From contig NZ_QUHV01000001.1 in assembly GCF_003479805.1 (NCBI RefSeq), positions 62,001-126,000 on the forward strand: a stretch of 64,000 bases of DNA, in the 5' to 3' direction. Each line of letters begins with the position of its first letter. Within the stretch, counting starts at the first letter, position 1. The notes beneath the pieces were generated by a model, which searched no databases, was not told where the DNA came from, and was given only the letters and a program-made list of their open reading frames with translations. This document shows positions 9,692 to 18,400 of this stretch, in pieces. Position numbers and translations under genes: made by a program. The DNA comes from Collinsella sp. AF08-23 (lineage in GTDB: Bacteria > Actinomycetota > Coriobacteriia > Coriobacteriales > Coriobacteriaceae).

Positions 9692-9730
9692 AAGGCTCCA
9701 TCAACTTGACGATGGGGCCTTCTGGTTTTT
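9692..9730 (+). terminator. Terminator after ftsH
   Basis: The stem 9692-9702 pairs with 9711-9721 (11 pairs including one G-U) around an 8-base loop, and CTGGTTTTT follows. It separates the tilS-hpt-ftsH cluster from the PTS operon. Confidence 0.85.
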
Positions 9731-9754
9731 ATACTCTCGCCTGCAAACAAGAAA

Positions 9755-9846
9755 TGCGGAAGGTTACCTCGAACCACTCTTGGGCCTCACCAAACTCTTG
9801 GACTGCTCGCGGCCATGCCGGCAGTCTGTTTGGTGGGGTTATTTTT
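9755..9846 (+). promoter_or_regulatory. PTS operon leader: intrinsic terminator with candidate RAT antiterminator
   Basis: CCTCACCAAAC (9785-9795) pairs with GTTTGGTGGGG (9828-9838), with an inner GACTGC/GCAGTC stem, and TTATTTTT follows (9839-9846). This is an intrinsic terminator only 30 bases before the first PTS gene. The preceding stretch from about 9758 contains GGAAGGTTACC, which has the GTTAC core of BglG/LicT RAT elements, and runs into the left arm of the terminator. A LicT-type antiterminator is encoded two genes downstream, so conditional read-through is the likely role. The RAT fold itself is inferred. Confidence 0.65.
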
Positions 9847-9876
9847 ATGCCGCGACGCGGCGAAGGAGTGAGAACC

Positions 9877-10443
9877 ATGGGTTTCCTTTCCAATCTCTTT
9901 GGCGGCAGGCAGGCCGCGGAAAAAACCGCTTCCCATAACGAGAACGCTGTCGCGGAGCAACCCTCCACCGAGGACGCGCCGGCAGCTGCAACTGGAATCT
10001 CGGCGCTGTGCCCGGTTCCCGGCACCGCCATGGATATCGCCGAGGTCGCCGACCCGGTATTCTCCAGCAAGGCCATGGGCGACGGCATTGGCATCAAGCC
10101 CGTCTCCGGCGAGCTCGTCGCGCCCTTCTCGGGCACGGTCGAGGCGCTGTTCCCCACGGGCCATGCGCTCGCCATCAAGAACGAGAGCGGCGTTGGTGTC
10201 ATGCTGCATATCGGTATCGACACGGTCGACATGAAGGGCGAGGGCTTCACCGCCCACGTCGCCCAGGGCGACTACGTCGAGCAGGGCCAGCTGCTCGTGA
10301 CGTTCGACCGCGACAAGATTGCCGCCGCGGGCTACGATGACACCACGATGGTGATCGCCGCCGAGGTTCCCGCCGGGCTTACCGTTGCTACGTGCGAGCC
10401 GGGCTCCGTCGCCTTCGGTGAGCGCGTGCTGAACTTCGCCTAG
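9877..10443 (+). CDS. PTS sugar transporter subunit IIA, glucose family
   Basis: This is a free-standing EIIA of the glucose/maltose class. It accepts phosphate from HPr and passes it to the EIIB domain of the permease. The start at 9877 is set by GAAGGAG and gives 188 residues. The first 50 residues are a linker rich in Ala, Glu and Asn. The EIIA fold follows, with the active-site histidine in GVMLHIGIDTVDMKGEGF. It is first in the operon after the leader terminator. Because the EIICB protein downstream lacks its own IIA domain, this protein is its likely partner. Confidence 0.93.
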   Translation: MGFLSNLFGGRQAAEKTASHNENAVAEQPSTEDAPAAATGISALCPVPGTAMDIAEVADPVFSSKAMGDGIGIKPVSGELVAPFSGTVEALFPTGHALAIKNESGVGVMLHIGIDTVDMKGEGFTAHVAQGDYVEQGQLLVTFDRDKIAAAGYDDTTMVIAAEVPAGLTVATCEPGSVAFGERVLNFA

Positions 10444-10485
10444 GCGTATCGCCAAGACGGGCACGGGATACACGCGGGAGCGGTT

Positions 10486-11352
10486 ATGGTCATCAAGCGC
10501 ATTTACAACAACAATGTAGCCATGGTCGAGGACGAGGGCGTCGAGCGCATCGCCATCGGCCGCGGCATCACGTTCGGCCGCTCGCGCGGCGACGAGCTTG
10601 ACACATCCGCCGTTGAGAAGGTATTCACCCTCGACGATCCCGATTCGCTCAACCGCCTCGAGCGTCTCATCAAGGGCATTCCCAGCGAGTATCTCTCCGT
10701 TGCCGAGGATATTGTCGCCATGCTCCGCGCGGAGCTGGGAAGCGATGTCGACGACAATGTCCTCATCGCGCTGACCGACCATATCTCCATGGCCATCGAG
10801 CGTGAGCGCGCCGAGGTTCCCTGCGACAATCCCCTTCTTATGGAGACTCGCCGGTTCTATAAGAAGGAGTTCGCCCTAGCCCTCCGCGCGCAGGACATCA
10901 TCGAGGACCGCCTGGGCATTCGCGTATCCGAGGGCGAGGTGGGCTTCATAACGCTTCACATCGTGAACGCCACCATGCAGCAGCGCGCCGACCACCTCAT
11001 GCTTTCCATCAGCATGATCAATGAGATTTTGGGTATCGTGGCCGAGGCATTCGACCTCGTGTACGACGAGGAGTCCATCCAATACGAGCGCTTCCTGCGC
11101 CACTTGCAGTTCTTCGCCCAGCGCGTGCTCGACAAGAGCGTCGTGCAGTCGGAGGACACCTTCCTGTTCCATTTGGGTAAAGACCAGTATCCCGCCGCGT
11201 TCGAGTGCACCGAGCGCATTGGCGAGCACGTGGCGAGCACCTACGGGTGCGCGGTCGCGGATGCCGAGAAGGGTTACCTGGTGTACCACATCATGAATCT
11301 CGTCAATGCCGCACGCGCCGATGCGCCAGCGGCCCCATCCGCCGCCGAGTAG
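10486..11352 (+). CDS. licT: Transcription antiterminator, BglG/LicT family
   Basis: The 288-residue protein has the three-domain layout of PTS-controlled antiterminators. The N-terminal CAT RNA-binding domain (IKRIYNNNVAMVEDEG, GRGITFGRSRGDELD) covers about residues 1-58. Two PRD domains follow, with candidate phosphorylated histidines in ALTDHISMAIER, ITLHIVNAT, LRHLQFFAQ and LVYHIMNLV. It is expected to bind an RAT hairpin in the leader at 9755-9846 and prevent termination when its sugar is present. Its place between the EIIA and EIICB genes supports self-contained regulation. The gene name is by family; the inducing sugar is inferred from the neighbours. Confidence 0.93.
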   Translation: MVIKRIYNNNVAMVEDEGVERIAIGRGITFGRSRGDELDTSAVEKVFTLDDPDSLNRLERLIKGIPSEYLSVAEDIVAMLRAELGSDVDDNVLIALTDHISMAIERERAEVPCDNPLLMETRRFYKKEFALALRAQDIIEDRLGIRVSEGEVGFITLHIVNATMQQRADHLMLSISMINEILGIVAEAFDLVYDEESIQYERFLRHLQFFAQRVLDKSVVQSEDTFLFHLGKDQYPAAFECTERIGEHVASTYGCAVADAEKGYLVYHIMNLVNAARADAPAAPSAAE

Positions 11353-11383
11353 AGCGCGGGCAAGAAGAAAGGAGTTTTGGGTA

Positions 11384-12955
11384 ATGGCAAATCTGAAGAG
11401 CGCGTTGGAGGTGTTTTCCAAGTCCATCGTGCAGCCGTTGATGTATCTTTCCGTGGCGGGTACCGTGCTGATCTTGGGCATCCTCCTCACCAACCAGACC
11501 ATCGTGGCTGCCGTTCCGTTCCTGCAGCTTCCCGTGTTCGCCGTCAGCGGCAAGGTGATCTACAACAGTCTTATGTTCATCGTGAACAATCTGGCCGTGC
11601 TGTTCTGCGCGGGCATTGCGGGCGCCATGGCCAAGAAGGACAAGGGCCATGCCACTCTCATCGGCCTCATGTCGTTCTTCCTGTTCCTGAACGCCAACAA
11701 CATCGTGCTCGAGGCGATGGGCATGCTCGCCGAGCCCACGCAACTCGGTCTCGTGGGCACCGGCCAGTCCTCCGTCCTCGGCATCCAGGTCCTCGACATG
11801 GGCGTGTTCGGCGGCATCGTGCTCGGTTGCCTTGCCGGCTGGGTGTTCAACAAGTTCGGTGGCAAGCAGTTCCCCGTGGCCCTGTCCATGTTCTCGGGCG
11901 TGCGTTTCCCCTTCCTCATCATGATCGTGATCTCCCTTGTTCTGGGTGCCGGTGCTTGCGTGGTGTGGCCGCCCGTTCAGGGCGCCATCGCGTCGCTCGC
12001 TGGCATGATCCAGGAGAGCGGCAGCATCGGCCTGTTCGTGTACGGCATGCTCAACAAGCTGCTTGTTCCTCTCGGCCTGCATCACCTCATCTACACCCCG
12101 TTCCAGTTCTCCGATGTGGGCGGCACCCTCGCCTTGGGTGAGACCGTCATCGCCGGTGCCTACCCCATACGCGTTGCCGAGATGGCCATGGAGGGCGTGC
12201 CCTTCTCTCCCAGCACCTACTTCAACAGCTACACCTTCAACAACCTGTGGCCGTACCTGGGCATCGGCGCCGCGTTCATCGTGACCGCCTATAAGCAGAA
12301 CAAGGACAAGACCCGCGCCGTCATCATCCCGCTCATGATCACCGCGGTCCTCACCTGCATCACCGAGCCCATCGACTTCCTGTTCGTGTTCTCGGCTCCC
12401 GTCCTGTTCGTGGTCCACTCCATCCTGTCCGGCATCAGCCTCGTGCTTCTGCAGGTCCTCAACATCCCGGCTTCCACCGCGGGTGGCATCATCAACATCG
12501 TGGTGTCCAACCTGGTGCTGGGTGTCGAGAAGACCAACTGGCCCATGATGCTTGTGCTCGGCGTGGTCAATGCCGCCCTGTACTTCGTCATCTTCACCGT
12601 TCTCATCAAGAAGCTCAAGCTGCACACCCCGGGCCGCGAGGGCAATGAGGACGACGCCTCCGCCGTGGCCGCCCCCGACGCCGCAGCTCCGGCGGCCGCT
12701 GTCGACACCGCCGGCGACGATGCCATCCTCGACCTCATCAAGGGCCTGGGCGGCAAGGAAAACATCCAGTCCGTCGAGAACTGTTTCACCCGTCTGCGCG
12801 TGAGCGTCGCCGACGAGAGCCTCGTGAACGAGGACTTCATCAACCGCATGGAGAACAGCGGCATCGTGCGCAAGGGCAACGACGTTCAGATTATCTTCGG
12901 TATGAAGGTCGCCAGCGTGCGCGGCGCCGTCGAGGACGCGCTCGAGAAGATGTAA
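11384..12955 (+). CDS. glvC: PTS alpha-glucoside (maltose-type) EIICB permease
   Basis: This permease imports an alpha-glucoside and phosphorylates it on the way in. The start at 11384 (AAAGGAG upstream) gives 523 residues. Residues 1 to about 415 are a multi-span EIIC domain with GLHHLIYTPFQF and the conserved CITEPIDFLFVFSAP. A linker rich in Ala and Asp follows, then an EIIB domain with the phospho-cysteine in SVENCFTRLRVSV (Cys at about 467). The order IIC-IIB and the match with the GH4 enzyme downstream point to the GlvC/MalX group. No EIIA domain is attached. Confidence 0.92.
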   Translation: MANLKSALEVFSKSIVQPLMYLSVAGTVLILGILLTNQTIVAAVPFLQLPVFAVSGKVIYNSLMFIVNNLAVLFCAGIAGAMAKKDKGHATLIGLMSFFLFLNANNIVLEAMGMLAEPTQLGLVGTGQSSVLGIQVLDMGVFGGIVLGCLAGWVFNKFGGKQFPVALSMFSGVRFPFLIMIVISLVLGAGACVVWPPVQGAIASLAGMIQESGSIGLFVYGMLNKLLVPLGLHHLIYTPFQFSDVGGTLALGETVIAGAYPIRVAEMAMEGVPFSPSTYFNSYTFNNLWPYLGIGAAFIVTAYKQNKDKTRAVIIPLMITAVLTCITEPIDFLFVFSAPVLFVVHSILSGISLVLLQVLNIPASTAGGIINIVVSNLVLGVEKTNWPMMLVLGVVNAALYFVIFTVLIKKLKLHTPGREGNEDDASAVAAPDAAAPAAAVDTAGDDAILDLIKGLGGKENIQSVENCFTRLRVSVADESLVNEDFINRMENSGIVRKGNDVQIIFGMKVASVRGAVEDALEKM

Positions 12956-13113
12956 TCGGCTCCCATACCGTCATGTTTCCCTAACGGCGGTGGGAAACCG
13001 GGGCCGGGCGCGCAAGCCCGCTCGGCCCCGCATGGGGGGTGCCATCCGGGCACCCATTTAGGCAAGCGAAGTTCGCACTCGTAATTCGTGTCACGAAAGG
13101 AAGCGTTACTTCA

Positions 13114-14490
13114 ATGATCATTACTCTGGCTGGTGGCGGCTCCACCTTCACTCCCGGCATCGTCAAGTCTATCGCCCTGCGCAAGGACGAGCTCGAGGTC
13201 GACGAGATCCGTCTGTACGACATCAACGAGGAACGCCAGCGCAAAGTGGGCGTGCTCGTCGACTGGATTTTGCATGAGGACCTCAAACTCGACATCAAGC
13301 TCACGGTGACCACCGACAAGGCCGAGGCCTTCACCGACGCCGATTTCGTGTTCGCTCAGATGCGCGTGGGCGGTTACGCCATGCGCGAGCAGGACGAGAA
13401 GATCCCGCTGCGTCACGGCTGCGTGGGTCAGGAGACCTGCGGTTGCGGCGGCCTCGCTTACGGCATGCGCACCATCTTCCCCATGGTCGAGCTCATCGAT
13501 GATGTGGAGAAGTACGCCAAGCCCACGTATTGGATCCTCAACTACTCCAACCCTGCTGCAATCGTGTCCGAAGCCTGCCGCAAGATGCGCCCCAATGCCC
13601 GCATCATCAACATCTGCGACATGCCCATCGCCATCATCGACCTCGTGTGCGCCGCGCTCGAAATCAACAAGAAGGACGTTGAGTACGACTACTTCGGCCT
13701 CAACCACTTCGGCTGGTTCACCAGCATCCGCCACAAGGGCGAGGAGGTGCTCCCGCAGCTGCGCGCCTACATCAAGGAGCATGAGATCCTGCTGCCGAGC
13801 AGCTACCTCAAGGGCATGAGCTCGCTTATGAAGTCCAACACCGACAACGAGGACGAGAGTAAGCAGAATCGTCATACGAAGGGTTCCTGGTACTACGTGT
13901 GGAAGGGCGTCTACGAGATCATGGAGCTCTTCCCGGAGTACCTGCCCAACACCTATCTCAACTACTACCTGCAGCAGAAGGAGTTTGTGGAGCACTCCAA
14001 CCCCGAGCGCACCCGCGCCAACGAGGTGGAGGAGACCCGCGAGGCCAATCTGTTCGCCGGTATCGACCGGTACGAGAAGACGGGTGAGATCGACGAGAGC
14101 ACCTTCTACGCCGGCAGCCACGGTGACTGGATTGCCGATCTGGCCGTCGCGTTGAAGAACGACACCAAGGCCCGCTTCCTGGTGATCTGCCAGAACAAGG
14201 GCGCCATTCCCAACATGCCCTATGACGCTATGGTCGAGCTGCCCGCCTATATCGGCAAGAACGGCCCCGAGGTCATTTCCCGCGACAACATTCCGCTGTT
14301 CCAGCAGGGTCTCATGATGCAGCAGCTCAACTCCGAGAAGCTCGTGGTCGAGGCCTGCATCGAGGGCTCCTACGAGAAGGCGCTCCAGGCCTTCACGCTC
14401 AACAAGACGGTGCCGTCCATGACGGTGGCCAAGGAGGTCCTCGACGACATGATCGAGGCCAACAAGGACTTCTGGCCCGATCTGAAGTAA
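13114..14490 (+). CDS. glvA: 6-phospho-alpha-glucosidase, glycoside hydrolase family 4
   Basis: The enzyme splits maltose-6'-phosphate and related phospho-alpha-glucosides, using NAD+ and a divalent metal in the unusual GH4 redox mechanism. The 458-residue product starts at 13114 with AAAGGAAG 10 bases upstream. The NAD-binding segment is TLAGGGSTFTPGIV. VGQETCGCGGLAYGMR, ICDMP (metal Cys at about 168) and YFGLNHFGWF (metal His at about 200) match GlvA/MalA closely, as does the end VLDDMIEANKDFWPDLK. It is the last gene of the PTS operon and is followed by a terminator. Confidence 0.94.
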   Translation: MIITLAGGGSTFTPGIVKSIALRKDELEVDEIRLYDINEERQRKVGVLVDWILHEDLKLDIKLTVTTDKAEAFTDADFVFAQMRVGGYAMREQDEKIPLRHGCVGQETCGCGGLAYGMRTIFPMVELIDDVEKYAKPTYWILNYSNPAAIVSEACRKMRPNARIINICDMPIAIIDLVCAALEINKKDVEYDYFGLNHFGWFTSIRHKGEEVLPQLRAYIKEHEILLPSSYLKGMSSLMKSNTDNEDESKQNRHTKGSWYYVWKGVYEIMELFPEYLPNTYLNYYLQQKEFVEHSNPERTRANEVEETREANLFAGIDRYEKTGEIDESTFYAGSHGDWIADLAVALKNDTKARFLVICQNKGAIPNMPYDAMVELPAYIGKNGPEVISRDNIPLFQQGLMMQQLNSEKLVVEACIEGSYEKALQAFTLNKTVPSMTVAKEVLDDMIEANKDFWPDLK

Positions 14491-14548
14491 AGCGGATTCG
14501 AACCATCGCATATCTGGGTAGTTTTCCATAATGCGCTGCCCATCCCAG

Positions 14549-14580
14549 AGCGGGTCTTCCTTGGCGAAGGCCCGCTTTTT
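14549..14580 (+). terminator. Terminator of the PTS operon
   Basis: AGCGGG-T-CTTC pairs with GAAG-G-CCCGCT, and five T follow (14576-14580). The whole gap from 14491 to 14808 holds this terminator, an AT-rich stretch (14580-14770) that probably carries the promoter of the next gene, and nothing else recognisable. Confidence 0.88.
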
Positions 14581-14808
14581 CAATTCGGTTGCTATTTCGA
14601 TATTCGTCTGCTTCATAGCGGACGAGAATGCGTAAAATGCGTCCAATTGTTACCACCTTGGTGTAAGCAACGTTTTGGCACTTAACACCTAGGCCGCCAT
14701 GCTGTGCATCTCTCTCGCAAATTTCAGTTAATTCGAAGCAACGTGTCAGATTGCTTCGCCGTCGTGGGTATCATGGGGCAAAACCAACCGCACGGAAACG
14801 GGGCTGCT

Positions 14809-15990
14809 ATGTTGAACGAGACCATGTACGCATACGGCGCGGCAAGTTCGAAGATTCGCGAGATCTTCGCGTACGGATGCGAGCGCAAGGCCCAGATTGG
14901 TCCCGAGAACGTGTTCGACTTCAGCCTTGGCAACCCGAGCATCCCCGCGCCCGATGCCGTGCGCGCTTCCATTGAACGCTCGCTTGCCGAGCTGAGCCCC
15001 GAGGAGCTGCACGGCTACACGCCCGCGCCCGGCCTGCCCGCTGCGCGTGCCGCGGTGGCGGCGTCGCTCAATCGTCGGTTCGATACGGCGTATGAGGCCT
15101 CCGATGTGTTCATGACCGTGGGCGCCGCCGCCTCCATCTCCTGCACGCTGCATGCCCTCACCAACCCCGGTGACGAGGTCGTCGTGGTGTCCCCGTATTT
15201 CCCCGAGTACAAGGTGTGGATCGAGTCGTGCGGTTGCACGTGTGTGGAGGCACCGGCGAAGCCCTACACGTTCCAGCTCTCGGTGGGTAGCATCATGCGT
15301 GCCATCACCCCGCGCACGGCGGCCATCATCGTGAACTCGCCCAACAATCCCACGGGCGCGGTCTACTCCCGCGATGTGCTGGAGCGCCTTGCAAACTGCC
15401 TGCTCGAGGTGAATCGCGACCGAGAGGCCCCCATCTTCATCATCTCGGATGAGCCCTATCGCGAGATCACGTACGGTGCGGAGGTCCCGTGGGTTCCGTC
15501 CATCTACGAGCATACGGTGGTGTGCTATTCCTACTCCAAGTCGCTGTCGCTGCCGGGCGAGCGCGTGGGCTGGGTGCTCGTGCCCCCCAGCTGTCATGAG
15601 AGCGCCCGCGTCATGGCGGCGGTGGCGGGCTCCGCTCGCGCTCTGGGGTTCGTGTGTGCGCCGTCGCTGTTCCAGCGCGTGGTGATCGACTGCGTTGACG
15701 AGCCCTGTGATGTCGAGGCCTACGACCGTAACCGCCGCGCGCTCATGCATTCCCTGGGGGAGATGGGGTACTCAATGGTCGAGCCGCAGGGTGCCTTCTA
15801 CCTGTGGGTTCGTGCGCTTGAGCCGGATGCCGAGGCGTTTTGCGAGCGCGCCCGCCAGTTCGAGCTGCTGCCCGTGCCGTCCGATAGCTTTGGCACCCCG
15901 GGTTGGGTGCGCGTGGGCTACTGCGTGAGCTACGAGACCATCGAGCGCTCGCTGCCCGCTTGGCAAGCGCTCATGGATTCGTATCGCTAG
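14809..15990 (+). CDS. Pyridoxal-phosphate aminotransferase, class I/II
   Basis: The protein has 393 residues from the ATG at 14809 and belongs to the fold-type I aspartate aminotransferase-like group. Visible are the substrate loop DFSLGNPSIPAP, NSPNNPTGAVYS, the PLP-phenol contact SDEPYREI and the Schiff-base lysine in SYSKSLSLPGERVGW. The C-terminal GAFYLWVRA and the arginine in WVRVGYCVS complete the active site. An in-frame ATG at 14773 is a weaker start. The amino donor and acceptor cannot be read from the sequence. It is a single gene preceded by a long non-coding stretch. Confidence 0.88.
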   Translation: MLNETMYAYGAASSKIREIFAYGCERKAQIGPENVFDFSLGNPSIPAPDAVRASIERSLAELSPEELHGYTPAPGLPAARAAVAASLNRRFDTAYEASDVFMTVGAAASISCTLHALTNPGDEVVVVSPYFPEYKVWIESCGCTCVEAPAKPYTFQLSVGSIMRAITPRTAAIIVNSPNNPTGAVYSRDVLERLANCLLEVNRDREAPIFIISDEPYREITYGAEVPWVPSIYEHTVVCYSYSKSLSLPGERVGWVLVPPSCHESARVMAAVAGSARALGFVCAPSLFQRVVIDCVDEPCDVEAYDRNRRALMHSLGEMGYSMVEPQGAFYLWVRALEPDAEAFCERARQFELLPVPSDSFGTPGWVRVGYCVSYETIERSLPAWQALMDSYR

Positions 15991-16122
15991 AACCGGGCTC
16001 CTCCGGGCATTGCGTCGCGCTGCTCGTTCGTCGCCATCTGCCATGCGTCCGTGCCCCAGATGCACGGGTGCTTTCCGTGCGGGTATCATGTACGGAGTCC
16101 GCAATCGAGGAAGGCAGGCACC

Positions 16123-16947
16123 ATGGCATACCGTATCTTGGGAGACGTCCACACGCACACGCTCTACTCGCGCCACGCGTATTCGACCATCCAGGAGAAC
16201 GTGCGGGCGGCCTCTGCCGCCGGCCTCGAGATCTTGGGATCGACCGACCACTTGAGCAGCATGCTCTACCCCGAGCAGCATATTCGCAACTTCCAGTTCT
16301 TCCTCAACACGGTGATTTGGCCGCGAACCTGGGAGGGCGTCACCGTCTTGCACGGCTGCGAGGCGGACATCGAAGGGCTCGACGGGTCGCTGTTCGGCCA
16401 GGATATCCCCTGCCGCGAGAGCATCACCGGCGGCACGTATGCAAGCGAGCGCTCGCTGTTCGAGCGCGTGACCGAATCGGCGGATTACGTCATCGCGAGC
16501 GTCCACAACACGGATTTTGCCAAGGGCTGCTCGATCTCCGACATCACCGACATGTACGTCGCCGTGCTTGAACAACCGCGTGTCTTCATCCTCGGCCACA
16601 CGGGCCGTTCGGGCCTGCCGTACGACCTCGACACGGTGCTCGCCTGCGCCAAGGAGCACCATAAGCTCATCGAGGTCAACGAGCACTCGCTGGAGGGCGG
16701 TAGCAAGCACGAGGGCGTGTGCCGCAAGATCGCCGAGCGTTGCGCCGAGATGGGCGTGGGTATCGCCGTGTCGAGCGACGCGCACATCGCCCCGCAGATT
16801 GGGCGGTTCTCCGCGGTCGAGCGCATGCTCGAGGAGATCCATTTCCCCGAGGAGCTCATCATGAACCGCGGTCGCGAGCCGTTCCTGCGCGAACTTGCCG
16901 CCTCGGGTGTATGCGATCTGTCTCAGGTGCTGGGAGAGCAATCATAG
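16123..16947 (+). CDS. PHP-domain phosphoesterase, YcdX type
   Basis: The 274-residue protein is a stand-alone PHP-domain metal-dependent phosphatase. The first metal motif is GDVHTHTLYSRHAYST near the N terminus. The second is STDHLSSM, and later ligands appear in LHGCEADIEG, ASVHNTDFAK, GHTGRSG, EVNEHSLEGG and SSDAHIAPQIG. GAGGAAGG just upstream sets the start at 16123. YcdX-type proteins form trinuclear zinc sites and act on phosphate esters; the substrate here is unknown. A TATCAT at 16084-16089 with an upstream GCGGG could be its -10 element. Confidence 0.9.
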   Translation: MAYRILGDVHTHTLYSRHAYSTIQENVRAASAAGLEILGSTDHLSSMLYPEQHIRNFQFFLNTVIWPRTWEGVTVLHGCEADIEGLDGSLFGQDIPCRESITGGTYASERSLFERVTESADYVIASVHNTDFAKGCSISDITDMYVAVLEQPRVFILGHTGRSGLPYDLDTVLACAKEHHKLIEVNEHSLEGGSKHEGVCRKIAERCAEMGVGIAVSSDAHIAPQIGRFSAVERMLEEIHFPEELIMNRGREPFLRELAASGVCDLSQVLGEQS

Positions 16948-17041
16948 CTTCTTAAGAAACCCCCACCAAAATGTAAGGTTTTCGTCACACGCCGAGCGAG
17001 CGCGCCTGATATTCTGAAGCCCGATGCGAGGGAGGCGGCTC

Positions 17042-18400
17042 ATGGCAAGACGATCGGGCAGAGTGCGCGCGGTGCTGCGCCGCGTTCCGCTGGCGTGCCT
17101 CTTGCTGCTGATCGCAGGGACGCTCACCGCTTCCGCTCGTCTGTATACGCGCCGCGTCCAGGAGTCTACGCGTGCGAACGTGACGGCTTCTTCCGCTCTG
17201 CCCGCGGCGTATGGCGAAGAGGCTCCGCTGCCCGCGCGTTTTAGCGCCGAGCTCACCTACACGAGCCTCGATGCTCCCGGCAGCGGGGAGGCGTCCACAA
17301 GCGTGACGTGGGATGATTCGTGGTTCACCGGAGACGAACATGTGTACAACCATGAGCTCGCGCGGGCGAGTTCCGTTTTGGCGGCCCTGGCGTATTCCGA
17401 GTCTGGTTATTACCAGTCGGGGAGCAACCAGCCCGCGTATATGGAAGAGGCTCTGGCGCAACTCGGCTTTGACGAGGTGTGCACCGATTCGTATCGGTTT
17501 CGCAGCGAGGTGCTGGACGAGGTCCTCAATCTGGTGACGGACGATGCCGACGGCGTGGCGTACACGATCGCCCGCAAACGTCTGGCATTATCGGGCGGTG
17601 ACGGCCAAGAGGGCTCGCCCCGCGATGTGATCCTGGTGAGCATACGGGGAAGCTACGGGTCCGAATGGCTGAGCAACCTCGATCTCGCAACGGACGAGAC
17701 GAGCGACCACGGCGGATATTGCCGTGCCGCGCGGGAGATCTGCGGTGAGGTGGCTGCATGGGCGGATGAGTCCGCTGGCGATGGCGCGGAGGTTTCGGTG
17801 CTGTTGGTGGGCCACAGCAGGGGCGGTGCAATCGCGAACCTCGCCGCCGCGGAAATCGACGACTGCCGGGCCGGGACCGTCACCTCATCTGTTGCGGGCG
17901 CCGATTCCCTCGCCGGCATTGACCGGGTGTACGCCTACACGTTCGCTTCTCCCGCCACCACGCTCAACGCCCAGGCGCACGATGCGCGATACGCCAATAT
18001 CTTCAACATCGCGAATCCTTCCGACATCATGCCCTACCTGCCGTTGCGTACATGGGGATACGAGCGCTACGGCATCGACAAGGCACTCCCCGCGGTTGAT
18101 GCAGAGGGATTCGATGAGCTCCGCACCGCGATGGAGCGCTTGTATGAGCAATCGGTTGGAGTGGCGTGCGGCGCCGACCCGTCCGACAAACACGTGGTCG
18201 ATGCGGTGCTGACCGACGTCGCGCAGGGTATCGGGTCGGTTGAGGAGCTGGTGACCCCACGCGGTGCATGTGCGGTCTTTGCGTCCGTCGCCGCGCGCGT
18301 CGATCCGGTCCGCATGCTCTACAGCCATTATCCGAGTACGTACATCGCTTGGATGAACGCGATTGACGAGGATGACCTGACGGAGAGCGGTGCCGTTTAG
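17042..18400 (+). CDS. Membrane-anchored or secreted lipase-like alpha/beta hydrolase
   Basis: The start at 17042 follows GAGGGAGG and gives 452 residues. A basic N terminus and the hydrophobic stretch VPLACLLLLIAGTLTASA suggest a signal peptide or single anchor. The rest is an extracytoplasmic class 3 lipase-like (Lipase_3) alpha/beta hydrolase. VILVSIRGSYGSEWLSNLD is the family oxyanion region and VLLVGHSRGGAIANLAAAEI holds the nucleophile serine. FNIANPSDIMPYLP supplies a likely acidic residue, and the histidine of LYSHYPSTYIAWM is the likely catalytic base. The substrate is unknown. It ends in a 3-base overlap with the convergent methyltransferase gene. Confidence 0.82.
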   Translation: MARRSGRVRAVLRRVPLACLLLLIAGTLTASARLYTRRVQESTRANVTASSALPAAYGEEAPLPARFSAELTYTSLDAPGSGEASTSVTWDDSWFTGDEHVYNHELARASSVLAALAYSESGYYQSGSNQPAYMEEALAQLGFDEVCTDSYRFRSEVLDEVLNLVTDDADGVAYTIARKRLALSGGDGQEGSPRDVILVSIRGSYGSEWLSNLDLATDETSDHGGYCRAAREICGEVAAWADESAGDGAEVSVLLVGHSRGGAIANLAAAEIDDCRAGTVTSSVAGADSLAGIDRVYAYTFASPATTLNAQAHDARYANIFNIANPSDIMPYLPLRTWGYERYGIDKALPAVDAEGFDELRTAMERLYEQSVGVACGADPSDKHVVDAVLTDVAQGIGSVEELVTPRGACAVFASVAARVDPVRMLYSHYPSTYIAWMNAIDEDDLTESGAV

